This document shows positions 42,182-51,148 of a stretch of 64,000 nt of DNA, piece after piece; the first letter of the stretch is position 1; every line of letters begins with the position of its first letter. Source of the DNA: CANJBX01 sp035556735 (GTDB lineage: Bacteria; Pseudomonadota; Alphaproteobacteria; Rhizobiales; Xanthobacteraceae); contig DATMFF010000014.1 in assembly GCA_035556735.1 (NCBI GenBank), positions 1 to 64,000 of the forward strand, in the 5' to 3' direction. The position numbers were made by a program, and so were the translations under genes. The notes under the pieces were generated by a model that saw only the letters and a list, made by a program, of their open reading frames with translations, was not told the origin of the DNA and did no database searches.

Positions 42182-42979
42182 TCAAGCGATTGCGTGCGCG
42201 TACGCCATTCCCGCGGCACGCGAGCGCTTGCCGCGGAAATATTCCTTCACCCACGGATGATCGCACGCCAGCATGGCGTCCATGGGGCCGTCGACGATGA
42301 CCTTGCCGTCCGAGAGCACCGCGATGCGGTCGCAGATCGCGTGCAGGCTGTCGAGGTCGTGCGTGACCATATAGACCGTCAGCCCGAGCGTCTGCTGCAG
42401 CGTGCGGATGAGCTCGTCGAAGTCGCCGGCGCCGATCGGATCGAGGCCCGAGGTCGGCTCGTCGAGGAACACGATCTCGGGATCGAGCGCGAGCGCGCGC
42501 GCCAGCGCCACGCGCTTGATCATGCCGCCCGAGAGCTCCGCCGGATACTTGTTGCGCACGTCGGCCTTGAGCCCGACCATCTCCAGCTTGGTGATGGCGA
42601 TCTCGTCCATCAGCCGCTGCGACAGCTTCAGATACTCGCGCATCGGGAACTGCACATTCTGGATGCAGGTGAGCGAGGAGAACAGCGCGCCTTGCTGGAA
42701 CAGCACGCCCCAGCGCCGCTCGACCGCGTGGCGCTCGCTCTCGCTCGCCTTGTCGAGATCGACGCCGAACACCTCGATGCTCCCCGAAACCTTCGGCAGC
42801 AGGCCGATGATCGTACGCATGAGCACGGTCTTGCCCTGCCCCGACCCGCCGACGAAACCGAGCACCTCGCCGCGCCGCACGTCGAGCGACAGACCCGTGA
42901 GGATCGTGCGGTCGTTGAGCGACACGACCACGTCGCGCACCCGGATGATGTGATCGGAGCCCGAGCCGTTGACGGTCAT
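42182..42979 (-). CDS. MlaF-like ABC transporter ATPase
   Basis: A 265-residue ATP-binding subunit. Walker A is GGSGQGKT (about residues 44-51), Q-loop LFQQGALF, signature LSGGMIKRVALARAL, Walker B PEIVFLDEPTSGLDP and switch His in MVTHDL. The LFQQGALFSSLTCIQNV sequence is characteristic of MlaF. It powers phospholipid movement through MlaE. Its ATG overlaps the mlaE stop (ATGA), so the two are cotranslated. Confidence 0.94.
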   Translation of the reverse strand: MTVNGSGSDHIIRVRDVVVSLNDRTILTGLSLDVRRGEVLGFVGGSGQGKTVLMRTIIGLLPKVSGSIEVFGVDLDKASESERHAVERRWGVLFQQGALFSSLTCIQNVQFPMREYLKLSQRLMDEIAITKLEMVGLKADVRNKYPAELSGGMIKRVALARALALDPEIVFLDEPTSGLDPIGAGDFDELIRTLQQTLGLTVYMVTHDLDSLHAICDRIAVLSDGKVIVDGPMDAMLACDHPWVKEYFRGKRSRAAGMAYAHAIA

Positions 42980-44106
42980 TTGCCGATCGCCGCGAAGAAC
43001 ATGGCGAAGATGCCGTCGAGCACGATCACCACGAAGATGGACTTCACCACCGACGAGGTGGTCTGCAGCCCGAGCGACTCGGCGCTGCCCTTCACCGACA
43101 GGCCCTCGATGCTGGCGATCATGCCGATCACCAGCGCCATGAACGGCGCCTTGCTCAGGCCGACCTCGAAATGATCGAGCGAGATCGCCTCCTGAAGGCG
43201 CGAAAGGAAGATCTCGGGCGACATGCCGCCGTAGAGCCAGGCGACGAGGCCGCCGCCGTAGAGCGCGGCCATCGAGCCGAGGAAGGTCAGGCACGGCAGT
43301 GCGATGACGAGCGCGAGGATGCGCGGCAGGATCAGCACCTCGATCGGATCGAGGCCCATGGTCTGCAGCGCGTCGACCTCCTCGCGCATCTTCATGGAGC
43401 CGAGCTCGGCCGTATAGGACGAGCCCGAGCGGCCCGCGATCATGATCGCGACGATCAGCACGCCGAGCTCGCGCAGCGTGAGGATGCCGACCATGTCGAC
43501 GACGTAGACGTCGGCGCCGAACTGGCGGAAATGGAAGATGCCCTGCTGCGCGACGATGCAGCCGATCAGGAAAGTGATGAGCAGGATGATCGGCACCGCG
43601 CGCCAGCCGACGCGGTCGAGGTGATGCACCATCGAGGTGAAGCGGAAGCGGCGCGGGTTGCGCAGGATGCGGCCGAGCGCGGCGACGAGCTGGCCGAACA
43701 TCTGCACGTTGAGCAGGATGTCGCGCAGGAACAGATGGCCGGCGCGGCGCAGCAGTTTGGCGAAGGAATCGACGAGCGCCGGCGCTTCCGGCTCGGCCTG
43801 CTTGCGGTTGGAGTGACGCGCCTCGTGGACGAGGTCGTTGTAGCGCGGCGGCAGGCCGACGACATCGATCTCGCGCCCGTCCGCCGTGAAGTCGCGCACC
43901 AGGCGCTCGAGCAGCCAGGCGCCGAACGTATCGAGGCGCTCGACCCTGGCCATGTCGACGAGGATGCGCGGGACGGTCTGGAACTCGCGCACCGCAGCGT
44001 CGACCAGTCCTTCGAGATCGGCGGCGCGGTCGGCCGTCCACGTGCCCGCCGCCGCGAGCTCGAGCCGGTCACCCCGTGTCAGTGTGGTGAGCAAGGCCTC
44101 GCTCAC
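42976..44106 (-). CDS. STAS domain-MlaE permease fusion
   Basis: A 376-residue inner-membrane permease. Residues 1-95 form a STAS/MlaB-like domain (LELAAAGTWTADRAADLEGL, ILVDMARVERLDTFGAWLLERL). The MlaE part follows with five or six helices and the conserved EVDALQTMGLDPIEVLILPR segment and GSSYTAELGSMKMREE. In E. coli MlaB is a separate protein; here it is fused. I chose the GTG at 44106 because a near-perfect GGAGAA lies 6 bases upstream; no ATG fits. It begins the mla operon and is divergent from the epimerase gene. Confidence 0.92.
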   Translation of the reverse strand: MSEALLTTLTRGDRLELAAAGTWTADRAADLEGLVDAAVREFQTVPRILVDMARVERLDTFGAWLLERLVRDFTADGREIDVVGLPPRYNDLVHEARHSNRKQAEPEAPALVDSFAKLLRRAGHLFLRDILLNVQMFGQLVAALGRILRNPRRFRFTSMVHHLDRVGWRAVPIILLITFLIGCIVAQQGIFHFRQFGADVYVVDMVGILTLRELGVLIVAIMIAGRSGSSYTAELGSMKMREEVDALQTMGLDPIEVLILPRILALVIALPCLTFLGSMAALYGGGLVAWLYGGMSPEIFLSRLQEAISLDHFEVGLSKAPFMALVIGMIASIEGLSVKGSAESLGLQTTSSVVKSIFVVIVLDGIFAMFFAAIGK

Positions 44107-44238
44107 GATCGGTTCTCCACCCGCGCACGACCGCGTGGCAGCGTTGGTTAACGCCGCTCTTGAGGGCCGCCGCTCCCCGGACCCATACTTGCCTTTAACC
44201 CGCTGCGATGTCGAGCAATTCCGAAAGGTTAATTCAAG

Positions 44239-45234
44239 ATGAAAGCGCCTGCTGGTATTAACGTTAACACGCAGCGCGAAAGCTGGCCGATCGCCGGTAC
44301 TTTCGTCATCAGCCGCGGGAGTAAGACGCAAGCCGACGTGGTTGTCGCTGAACTTTTTGAGTCAGAATTCCGCGGCCGCGGCGAGTGCGTCCCCTATCCG
44401 CGGTACGGAGAAACCGCAGACGCAGTCCTGGCGCAGATTGCCGCAGTCGCGCCCGCCCTCGCCGGCCGGCTCGACCGCGCGGGGCTGCAGCGCGCCATGC
44501 CGCCGGGCGCGGCGCGCAACGCGCTCGACTGCGCGTTCTGGGATCTCGAGGCCAAGCGTGCCGGCACATCCGCATTCGCGCTCGCCGGCCTCCCCGCCCC
44601 GCATCCGGTGGTGACCGCCTACACGATCTCGCTCGATACGCCCGAGGCGATGGCGAAGGCCGCCGCACGCGAGCGCGCGCGTCCGCTGCTCAAGATCAAG
44701 CTCGGCGCCGACGGCGATCCCGCGCGCATCGCCGCGGTGCGCGCCGCCGCGCCCGACGCCGAACTGATCGTCGACGCCAACGAAGGCTGGACGCCCACGA
44801 ACCTCGCGGACAATCTCGCCGCCTGCCACGCCGCCGGCGTCACCATGATCGAGCAACCGCTGCCGGCCGCGGACGATGGCGCGCTCGCTGGGCTTTCGCC
44901 GCCGATGACGATCTGCGCCGACGAAAGCGTGCACGGCATCGACACGCTGCCCGCGCTCGCCGGCAAGTACGGCATGGTCAACATCAAGCTCGACAAGACC
45001 GGCGGCCTCACCGCGGCGCTCGCGCTGGCGCAGGAAGCGCGCCGCCTCGGATTCAAGGTGATGGTCGGCTCCATGGTCGGCACCTCGCTCGCCATGGCGC
45101 CGGCGCTGCTGCTGGCGCAGCGCGCGCAGGTCGTGGACCTCGACGGCCCGCTGCTGCTGGCGCGCGACCGCGCGCACGGCCTGCGCTTCGACGGCAGCCT
45201 CGTGCACCCGCCGACGCCGGACCTGTGGGGCTAG
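44239..45234 (+). CDS. dgcA: Dipeptide epimerase / N-acetyl-D-glutamate racemase-like enzyme
   Basis: A 331-residue member of the enolase superfamily, muconate-lactonizing group. Catalytic and metal residues are visible: LLKIKLG (Lys base), LIVDANEGW (Asp), TMIEQPLP (Glu), ICADESVHG (Asp), NIKLDKTGGL (second Lys) and VDLDGPLLLARD, the signature of Ala-Glu dipeptide epimerases, which recycle murein peptides. In Hyphomicrobiales this branch is often called DgcA; the partner DgcN is not present here, so the symbol is tentative. It is divergent from the mla operon and converges within a base of the MFS gene. Confidence 0.85.
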   Translation: MKAPAGINVNTQRESWPIAGTFVISRGSKTQADVVVAELFESEFRGRGECVPYPRYGETADAVLAQIAAVAPALAGRLDRAGLQRAMPPGAARNALDCAFWDLEAKRAGTSAFALAGLPAPHPVVTAYTISLDTPEAMAKAAARERARPLLKIKLGADGDPARIAAVRAAAPDAELIVDANEGWTPTNLADNLAACHAAGVTMIEQPLPAADDGALAGLSPPMTICADESVHGIDTLPALAGKYGMVNIKLDKTGGLTAALALAQEARRLGFKVMVGSMVGTSLAMAPALLLAQRAQVVDLDGPLLLARDRAHGLRFDGSLVHPPTPDLWG

Positions 45235-45235
45235 C

Positions 45236-46408
45236 TCACATGTCGCGCGGGCGTACCGAATAGGCCGCGAGCGCCACCGCAAATCCCACAAGCGCGAGCA
45301 GCGCCATCGCCGCGTAGCCGAAATCGCCGTAGGCGCGAAACAGCACGCCCGAGACGCCCATCGCCCCCGCGAACACCATCGCCTGCGCGGCGGCGAAATC
45401 GCCCTGCACGGTGGCCCCGAGCCCGGCCGGCGCGACGCGCGCCAGGAACTGCATCGCGCCGAGATGGGTCGCCGCGAACGAGAGCGCGTGCAGGCACTGC
45501 AGGAGCGGCAGCAGCGCGAGCGGCGGATCGAACGCCATCGCGGTCCAGCGCACGACCGCGCCCGCCGCTCCGATCACGACCATCGCGACCGGTCCGAACA
45601 GCGCGGTGAGGCGCGCGGATGCGGCAAACAGGATGATCTCGACGATGACGCCCAATCCCCACAGCGCGCCGACCAGCGTGTCGTTGAGCCCCTTGCCGGT
45701 CCAGGCGATGGTGGAGAAGCCGTAATAGAAGGCGTGGCTCGCCTGCACGAGGCTGCAGGCGAGGATGACCGCCACGAACAACGGCGAGCGCCACACCGAC
45801 TTGCCGGCCGAGGGGCGGGCGGCGTGCGGCTCCGTGTGATGCGGCGTCGCCGGCGCCATGAACAGCGCGATCGCCGCGCCCGCGACGTAGGCGCCGACCA
45901 TCATCCACAGGATACTGGCGCGGCCGGTGAGCGCAACGACGAAGCCGCCGCCGACATTGCCGGCGATGAAGGCGACCGACGACCACAGCCGCACGGGGCC
46001 GTAGGCGCGCCCCCGCTCTGCGAGCCCGCGCAGCGCATAGGCGTCGGTGAGCGGGAACGTCGGCGTGAAGAACATGGCGGCGCAGACGATGACCGCCATG
46101 GTGGGCACGAATCCGTGCACCAGCTCGAGCGAGGCATTGCCGATGGCCGCGCCGACGGAGCCGACCAACAGCGCGCCGCGCCACATGTTGAAGCGGTCGG
46201 CCAGACGGGTCGCCAGCGGCACGAAAAAGATGCGCACGAGCATGGGCAGCGCGAGAATGACGCCGATCTGCGCCGGCTCGATGCCCCGGTACTCGAGCCA
46301 CACGGGGAAGAACGGCATGCCGACGCCGGTGGACAGACCCAGCGTGGCGTAGAAGGCCGAGAGGCGCAGCGAGAAAACATCGCGGCGTGCGGCGTCGGTT
46401 TTGCTCAA
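45236..46408 (-). CDS. MFS transporter (HcaT/NupG-like)
   Basis: A 390-residue major facilitator with twelve hydrophobic segments. Early sequence AFYATLGLSTGVGMPFFPVW followed by LEYRGIEPAQIGVILALPML is the pattern of the HcaT/MFS_1_like group, and the cytoplasmic loop RLADRFNMWRGALL is the usual A-motif. Substrate unknown; aromatic acid or nucleoside carriers are close relatives. No ATG or GTG is in a suitable place; TTG at 46408 with GAGG upstream is the best start. It begins 8 bases after the dehydratase stop, suggesting an operon. Confidence 0.85.
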   Translation of the reverse strand: MSKTDAARRDVFSLRLSAFYATLGLSTGVGMPFFPVWLEYRGIEPAQIGVILALPMLVRIFFVPLATRLADRFNMWRGALLVGSVGAAIGNASLELVHGFVPTMAVIVCAAMFFTPTFPLTDAYALRGLAERGRAYGPVRLWSSVAFIAGNVGGGFVVALTGRASILWMMVGAYVAGAAIALFMAPATPHHTEPHAARPSAGKSVWRSPLFVAVILACSLVQASHAFYYGFSTIAWTGKGLNDTLVGALWGLGVIVEIILFAASARLTALFGPVAMVVIGAAGAVVRWTAMAFDPPLALLPLLQCLHALSFAATHLGAMQFLARVAPAGLGATVQGDFAAAQAMVFAGAMGVSGVLFRAYGDFGYAAMALLALVGFAVALAAYSVRPRDM

Positions 46409-46416
46409 GCAGCGCC

Positions 46417-47406
46417 TCAGGAGACGAGGCGCGAGAACAGTTCGGGGTCGACGTTGCCCCCCGACAGCACCGCGACGGCCACCTTGCCGCGCACGTCGAC
46501 CTTGCCCGCGAGCAGCGCCGCGAGGGCGACGGCTCCGCCGGGCTCCACCACCAGCTTGAGCTCGTGGAACGCGAAGGCGACCGCGCGGCCGGCCTCCTCG
46601 TCGGTCGCCGACACGCCGGCGCCGACGAGGGCGCGGTTGATCTCGAACGTCAGCCTGCCGGGCGAGGCCGCCATCAGGGCATCGCAGATCGATCCGCTCG
46701 GCCGCGCGTTGCGCTCGCGCTGTCCGCTGCGGAACGAGCGGGCATGGTCGTCGAAGCCGTCCGGCTCGGCGGTATAGAGCTGCGCCGACGGCGCGCGCGC
46801 CTTGACCGCAAGCGCGACACCGGCGGCAAGCCCGCCGCCCGAGGCGTTGACCACCACCACGTCGGGGCTCAGCCCCTGCGCGGCGAGGTCCTCGACGATC
46901 TCGCAACCGGTCGTGCCCTGCCCGGCGATGATGAGCGGGTCGTCGTAGGGCGGCGCCAGGACGGCGCCGCGCGAGGCGGCGATCTCGCGCGCGATCTGCT
47001 CGCGGTCCTCGAGCACACGGTCGTAGAGCACGACCTCGGCGCCAAGCGCGGCCGTGCGTTCGCGCTTGGCGCGCGGCGCATCGCTCGGCATCACGATGAC
47101 GGCCGGCATGCCCAGCAGACGCGCCGCCGCGGCGACGCCCTGCGCGTGGTTGCCGGAGGAGAACGCCACGACGCCGCCGGCGCACTGATCGCGCGGGGTG
47201 GCGGCGAGCTTATTGTAGGCGCCGCGGAACTTGAACGAGCCGGTGCGCTGCAGCGTCTCGGCCTTGAGGAACACGCGCCCGCCGGTGAGCGCGTCGAGCA
47301 CCGGCGAGGAGATCAGCGGCGTGTGCAGCGCGACCCCGGCGAGACGGCGCGCGGCGGTATCGACGTCGGCAGCCGTCGGTAAGGGCTGGTCAGCGCGCAG
47401 GGCCAT
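46417..47406 (-). CDS. Threonine/serine dehydratase-like PLP enzyme
   Basis: A 329-residue fold-type II PLP enzyme. The PLP lysine is in RTGSFKFRGAYNKL (about residue 58), the phosphate/substrate loop is AFSSGNHAQGVA and the glycine-rich loop is VNASGGGLAAGVAL. Residues EPGGAVALAALL and VLSGGNVD complete the match. It has no ACT domain, so it is a catabolic-type dehydratase or serine racemase rather than the regulated IlvA. It is followed by the MFS gene 8 bases on. The start at 47406 is the first ATG of the conserved frame. Confidence 0.88.
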   Translation of the reverse strand: MALRADQPLPTAADVDTAARRLAGVALHTPLISSPVLDALTGGRVFLKAETLQRTGSFKFRGAYNKLAATPRDQCAGGVVAFSSGNHAQGVAAAARLLGMPAVIVMPSDAPRAKRERTAALGAEVVLYDRVLEDREQIAREIAASRGAVLAPPYDDPLIIAGQGTTGCEIVEDLAAQGLSPDVVVVNASGGGLAAGVALAVKARAPSAQLYTAEPDGFDDHARSFRSGQRERNARPSGSICDALMAASPGRLTFEINRALVGAGVSATDEEAGRAVAFAFHELKLVVEPGGAVALAALLAGKVDVRGKVAVAVLSGGNVDPELFSRLVS

Positions 47407-47519
47407 GCGGACAAAATAAGTCCGTCACGGGGGCGACGGCAAGGCGGGACCGCGACACAAGCGCGTCATCAGTGCGGGAAAGCTGCCTTTGCCAGGCCCT
47501 GCCCGGTTTGCCGGCGCGT

Positions 47520-48320
47520 TCAGGCCGCGCGCGCCACCGCCGGCGCGGGCTTGCGCGCCGCCGTCTGCGCCCCGTCGGTCCAGGTGATGATCTCGAAGCG
47601 GCCGTCGGCATGCTCGGCGATGGCGGTGCAGCTCTCCACCCAGTCGCCGCAGTTGAGATAGCGCACGCCGAAGCGGTCGTGGATCGCGGCATGATGGATA
47701 TGGCCGCAGATCACGCCGTCCGCAGAATGACGCTGCGCCTCCGCCGCCAGGGTGCGCTCGAAGTCACCGATGTAGTTGACGGCGTTCTTCACTTTCTGCT
47801 TCGCCCATTGCGAGAGCGACCAGTACGGAAATCCGAAGCGGCGGCGCACCGCGTTGAACCAGCGATTGAGCAGGATCGCCGTGTCGTAGGCCTTGTCGCC
47901 GAGCAGGGCGAGCCAGCGCGCCTGCGTCACCACCAGGTCGAACTGATCGCCGTGCGTCACGAGATAGCGACGGCCGTCCGCCGCGACGTGGATGGCGCGT
48001 TCGACCACTTCGATGCCGCCGAAGTGCGTGCCGTAATACTCGCGCAGGAACTCGTCGTGGTTGCCCGGGACATAGACGACGCGCGCGCCCTTGCGCGCCT
48101 TGCGCAGCATCTTCTGCACCACGTCGTTGTGCGCCTGCGGCCAGTACCAACCGGACTTGATCTGCCAGCCGTCGACGATGTCGCCCACGAGGAAGATGGT
48201 CTCGGCGTCGTGGTAGCGCAGGAAATCGAGCAGACGCTCGGCCTGGCAGCCGCGCGCGCCGAGGTGGACGTCGGAAATGAACAGCGCGCGATATTTGTGG
48301 TGGGGTTCGTCGGTCGTCAC
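47520..48320 (-). CDS. LpxH-like calcineurin-family phosphoesterase (copy 2)
   Basis: A 266-residue paralogue of the enzyme at 26667-27482, with the same ordered motifs: FISDVHLGARGCQAERLLDF, FLVGDIVDGWQI, YVPGNHDEFLREYYG, YLVTHGDQFD and VICGHIHHAAIH, plus YLNCGDWVESCTAI. It is likely a metal-dependent phospho- or pyrophosphatase of lipid sugar synthesis. The start is unclear: I use a GTG at 48320 where homology begins; a TTG at 48407 would add 29 non-conserved residues and overlap the CtrA box. It is divergent from a GT21 glycosyltransferase gene. Confidence 0.85.
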   Translation of the reverse strand: MTTDEPHHKYRALFISDVHLGARGCQAERLLDFLRYHDAETIFLVGDIVDGWQIKSGWYWPQAHNDVVQKMLRKARKGARVVYVPGNHDEFLREYYGTHFGGIEVVERAIHVAADGRRYLVTHGDQFDLVVTQARWLALLGDKAYDTAILLNRWFNAVRRRFGFPYWSLSQWAKQKVKNAVNYIGDFERTLAAEAQRHSADGVICGHIHHAAIHDRFGVRYLNCGDWVESCTAIAEHADGRFEIITWTDGAQTAARKPAPAVARAA

Positions 48321-48399
48321 GATCGCCAGACTTGCATTCGAATCATGCGCATTGTTGTGCCGGGCCGCCGTGACGGCCGGATGACAGCGTTTCGCGCCG

Positions 48400-48415
48400 T
48401 TAAGCAATGGTTAAC
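48400..48415. promoter_or_regulatory. CtrA binding site between phosphoesterase and GT21 genes
   Basis: TTAA-GCAATGG-TTAAC is a perfect CtrA box (TTAA-N7-TTAAC); it also reads as TTAA-N7-TTAAC on the minus strand. It lies 47 bases before the GT21 ATG and 80 bases before the GTG start of the divergent phosphoesterase gene, so either promoter could be controlled. Function is inferred. Confidence 0.62.
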
Positions 48416-48461
48416 GATGATGTCACCGGCACGTCATTGCGCACCGATAGCTTCGGCGAAA

Positions 48462-49604
48462 ATGAGCACAGCGATTCTCATTCCCGCCGCCGTCGTCATC
48501 TTCGCCTTCGCGCTGCATGTCCTGAGCATCGGCATCGGGGTCGTGCGCTGCCGCGCGCGCACGCACCATGTCGCGCCGCCGACCGGCGCGCCGCCGGTGA
48601 CGATCGTGCGCCCGGTGTGCGGTATCGATAATTTCGTGGAGGCCACGCTCGCCTCCTCGTTCAACCTCGACTATCCCGACTACGAGGTGATCTTCTGCGT
48701 CGCGCAGGCGCGCGATCCCGTGGTGCCGATCGTGCACGCGCTCATCGGCGCGAACCCGAAGGTGCGCGCGCGCCTTCTGGTCGGCGACGAACGCATCAGC
48801 GAGAACCCCAAGCTCAACAACTGCTTCAAGGGCTGGAACGCCGCCGCACATGACTGGATCGTGCTGGCCGATTCCAACGTGCTGATGCCGCGCGATTACC
48901 TCACGCGCCTGATGGACGCCTGGCGCGACGGCAGCAGCGGACTGGTGTGCTCGCCCCCGGCAGGCTCGTGTCCCCAGGGGTTCTGGGCCGAGGTGGAGTG
49001 CGCCTTCCTCAACGCCCATCAGGCGCGCTGGCAGTACGTCGCCGATACGCTCGGAATCGGCTTCGCCCAGGGCAAGACCATGCTGTGGCGGCGCGACATC
49101 CTCGACGATGCGGGCGGCATCCGCCTGCTCGGGCGCGAGGCCGCGGAGGACGCGGCCTCGACCAAGGTGGTGCGCAACGCAGGGCTCAAGGTGCATCTCG
49201 CCGATGCGCCGTTCGCACAGCCGCTCGGACGCCGGCCCGCGCTCGAAGTGTGGCGGCGGCAGGTGCGCTGGGCGCAGCTGCGCCGCTCGTCGTTCCCCAT
49301 CGTCTATGCACCCGAAGTGCTGTGCGGTCCGCTGTGGCCGCTCATCGCCGGCGGCGCGCTGGCGCTCGAGGCCGGCGTACCGATCGCGCCCGCCGTCGCG
49401 TTGCTGGCCGCGCTGTGGTACGGCGCCGAGATGATCCTGACGCGGGCTGCCGGCTGGCCGCTCACCTTCGCCTATCCTCTCTATGCGGCAACGCGCGACC
49501 TGATGCTGCCGGTGCTGTGGATCAACGGCTGGCTCGGCTCCGACTTCGTGTGGCGCGGCAACCCGATGAGCAGCGTCGCACCGGGCGAAGCGCGCCGCAC
49601 CTAG
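48462..49604 (+). CDS. GT21 glycosyltransferase (ceramide glucosyltransferase/HpnI type)
   Basis: A 380-residue membrane glycosyltransferase. An N-terminal helix (AILIPAAVVIFAFALHVLSI) anchors it; the GT2-type core includes VTIVRPVCGIDNFVEATLAS, WIVLADSNVLMPRDYL (D1/D2 region) and the Q/RxxRW motif in VWRRQVRWAQLRR. The C-terminal third is hydrophobic with three helices. This is the arrangement of GT21 ceramide glucosyltransferases and hopanoid HpnI, so its acceptor is probably a lipid. It is divergent from an LpxH-like phosphoesterase gene. No hopanoid genes are close. Confidence 0.88.
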   Translation: MSTAILIPAAVVIFAFALHVLSIGIGVVRCRARTHHVAPPTGAPPVTIVRPVCGIDNFVEATLASSFNLDYPDYEVIFCVAQARDPVVPIVHALIGANPKVRARLLVGDERISENPKLNNCFKGWNAAAHDWIVLADSNVLMPRDYLTRLMDAWRDGSSGLVCSPPAGSCPQGFWAEVECAFLNAHQARWQYVADTLGIGFAQGKTMLWRRDILDDAGGIRLLGREAAEDAASTKVVRNAGLKVHLADAPFAQPLGRRPALEVWRRQVRWAQLRRSSFPIVYAPEVLCGPLWPLIAGGALALEAGVPIAPAVALLAALWYGAEMILTRAAGWPLTFAYPLYAATRDLMLPVLWINGWLGSDFVWRGNPMSSVAPGEARRT

Positions 49605-49617
49605 ACGCCCGCCGTCC

Positions 49618-50901
49618 TCAATTCCAGCGATACTTGGCGCCGAACGAGAGGATGTGCACGTGCGAGGACGCCGTGCCCGTATAGGCAATGCCGCCCGCGA
49701 ACCACGGACTGCCCGAGGCCGCAGTGATGTTGATCGGCGTGTCCTTCACGTCGATGTATGAGTATCCGAAGTCGAACACGATGCGTTCCGTGATCCGGTT
49801 CGTCGCGCCGAACGAGTACCAGTAGCGGTCGTTGTCCGGCAGCCGCGGCGTACGCACGCGGTCGACGATCGGGCTCTGCTCGTAGCCGAATCCAGCGCGC
49901 AGCGTCCATTTCGTGTTGATGTCGTACTCCACGCCGCCCGAATAGAAATAGCCGTCGTCGTATTCGAACGGCAGCGCGATGACGGCGCCGCTGGCCGCGC
50001 GCGCGGGCGCGCCGTTCTGCTGGGTGACGCGCGAGGTGCCGATGCGGCTCCAGTTGGTCCATTCGAACGTGCCGAGCAGCGTCCAGCCGGCACCCAGCCC
50101 CTGGCGCAGGCCGACGCTGATCATGTCGGGCAGGTAGAGCGTCGTCTCGATCGGGCCCGGCGTGGTGGCGCCGCCGATGCCGGTCAGGATACCGGAAATC
50201 TCCTGGTCGATCTGCGAGCGGTAGCCCACGCCGATCCGGGTCGTGGGCGTCGGCGTGAGCGTTGCGCCGGCGGTGAAGCCCCAGCCCCAGCCGTCGCCGT
50301 TGAGAATGAAGAGGTTGGGCCCGCCAACCGCGGTGTTCAGGCTCATCAGGTTCGCGCGCGCGAACTGCATCTGCGCGCCGGCGCCGACGCTGAGCCACTC
50401 GTTGACCTTGAAAGCGACGCTCGGGGCGGCGTTGTAGCTTTGCAGCACCGTGCTCTGGCCGTAGGCCGCGCCGACCCATGCCGGATTCCCAAACCCCACG
50501 CTCAGCCCGAACGGCGAATTGATGGACAGGCCGATCCAGAAGCGCTCGTTGAGTTGCCACGACGTGTAGCTCGACGGCACGAAAGCCTGCTCGCCGCTGT
50601 TGTCGATCGTGCCGGTGTAGCCGAGCGCATTGAGGGCGCCGAAGCCGGTCTGCTCCACCTTGGGAAAGATGAGGGCCGCGTCGAGCTCCGTGACCAGCCC
50701 GCGGACCTGCGTCATGGTCGCCGGGTTCCAGAACATCGATGCCGGCGAGCCGCCGGCGGCCACGCCGGCGTAGGATGCGCCCAGCCCCGCGGCGCTCTGC
50801 TCGCGGATGGCAAATCCGCCGGCGCCGGCATCTTGACCAAAGGCCACCGTCGCGAGAACTACGGCGGCGCACGCGGCCGCCATCCGCCTGACGCGCTCCA
50901 T
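49618..50901 (-). CDS. FadL/OmpP1-family outer membrane channel
   Basis: A 427-residue beta-barrel precursor with signal peptide (MERVRRMAAACAAVVLATVA). The mature N-terminus GGFAIREQSAAGLGASYAGV followed by GGSPASMFWNPATMT is the FadL hatch signature, and strands with aromatic ends run to the C-terminal FGAKYRWN. Relatives import long-chain fatty acids or aromatic hydrocarbons. The ATG at 50901 has GGGAGGGCG upstream. A 247-base divergent region separates it from the FAH-family gene, which may act in the same catabolic pathway. Confidence 0.9.
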   Translation of the reverse strand: MERVRRMAAACAAVVLATVAFGQDAGAGGFAIREQSAAGLGASYAGVAAGGSPASMFWNPATMTQVRGLVTELDAALIFPKVEQTGFGALNALGYTGTIDNSGEQAFVPSSYTSWQLNERFWIGLSINSPFGLSVGFGNPAWVGAAYGQSTVLQSYNAAPSVAFKVNEWLSVGAGAQMQFARANLMSLNTAVGGPNLFILNGDGWGWGFTAGATLTPTPTTRIGVGYRSQIDQEISGILTGIGGATTPGPIETTLYLPDMISVGLRQGLGAGWTLLGTFEWTNWSRIGTSRVTQQNGAPARAASGAVIALPFEYDDGYFYSGGVEYDINTKWTLRAGFGYEQSPIVDRVRTPRLPDNDRYWYSFGATNRITERIVFDFGYSYIDVKDTPINITAASGSPWFAGGIAYTGTASSHVHILSFGAKYRWN

Positions 50902-51148
50902 GTCGCCCTCCCGTGAGGCCCGTCCCGCAGGGGCCTTTCCTGCGAGGATGACGCATCTCGGAGCCTCCACAACGGTAAGTTGTGCAGCCAAGCAGTCGTC
51001 CTGCGCGAATCCCGCCTGCTGTTGCAGAATTCGCACAATGCGGGCGGTTGCGAAGACGATCAGGCCGCGAGCGGCAGCTTGTGCGGCTGCCAGCCCATTC
51101 GCATGATGGCGCCCGCTGCGTCCCGCAGCGCCTCGACCGAGGAGGATC

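Noticed and set aside
47520..48407. TTG at 48407 as the phosphoesterase start
   Set aside because: The added 29 residues are not like the paralogue, and the region overlaps the CtrA box; the GTG at 48320 is preferred, with low certainty.
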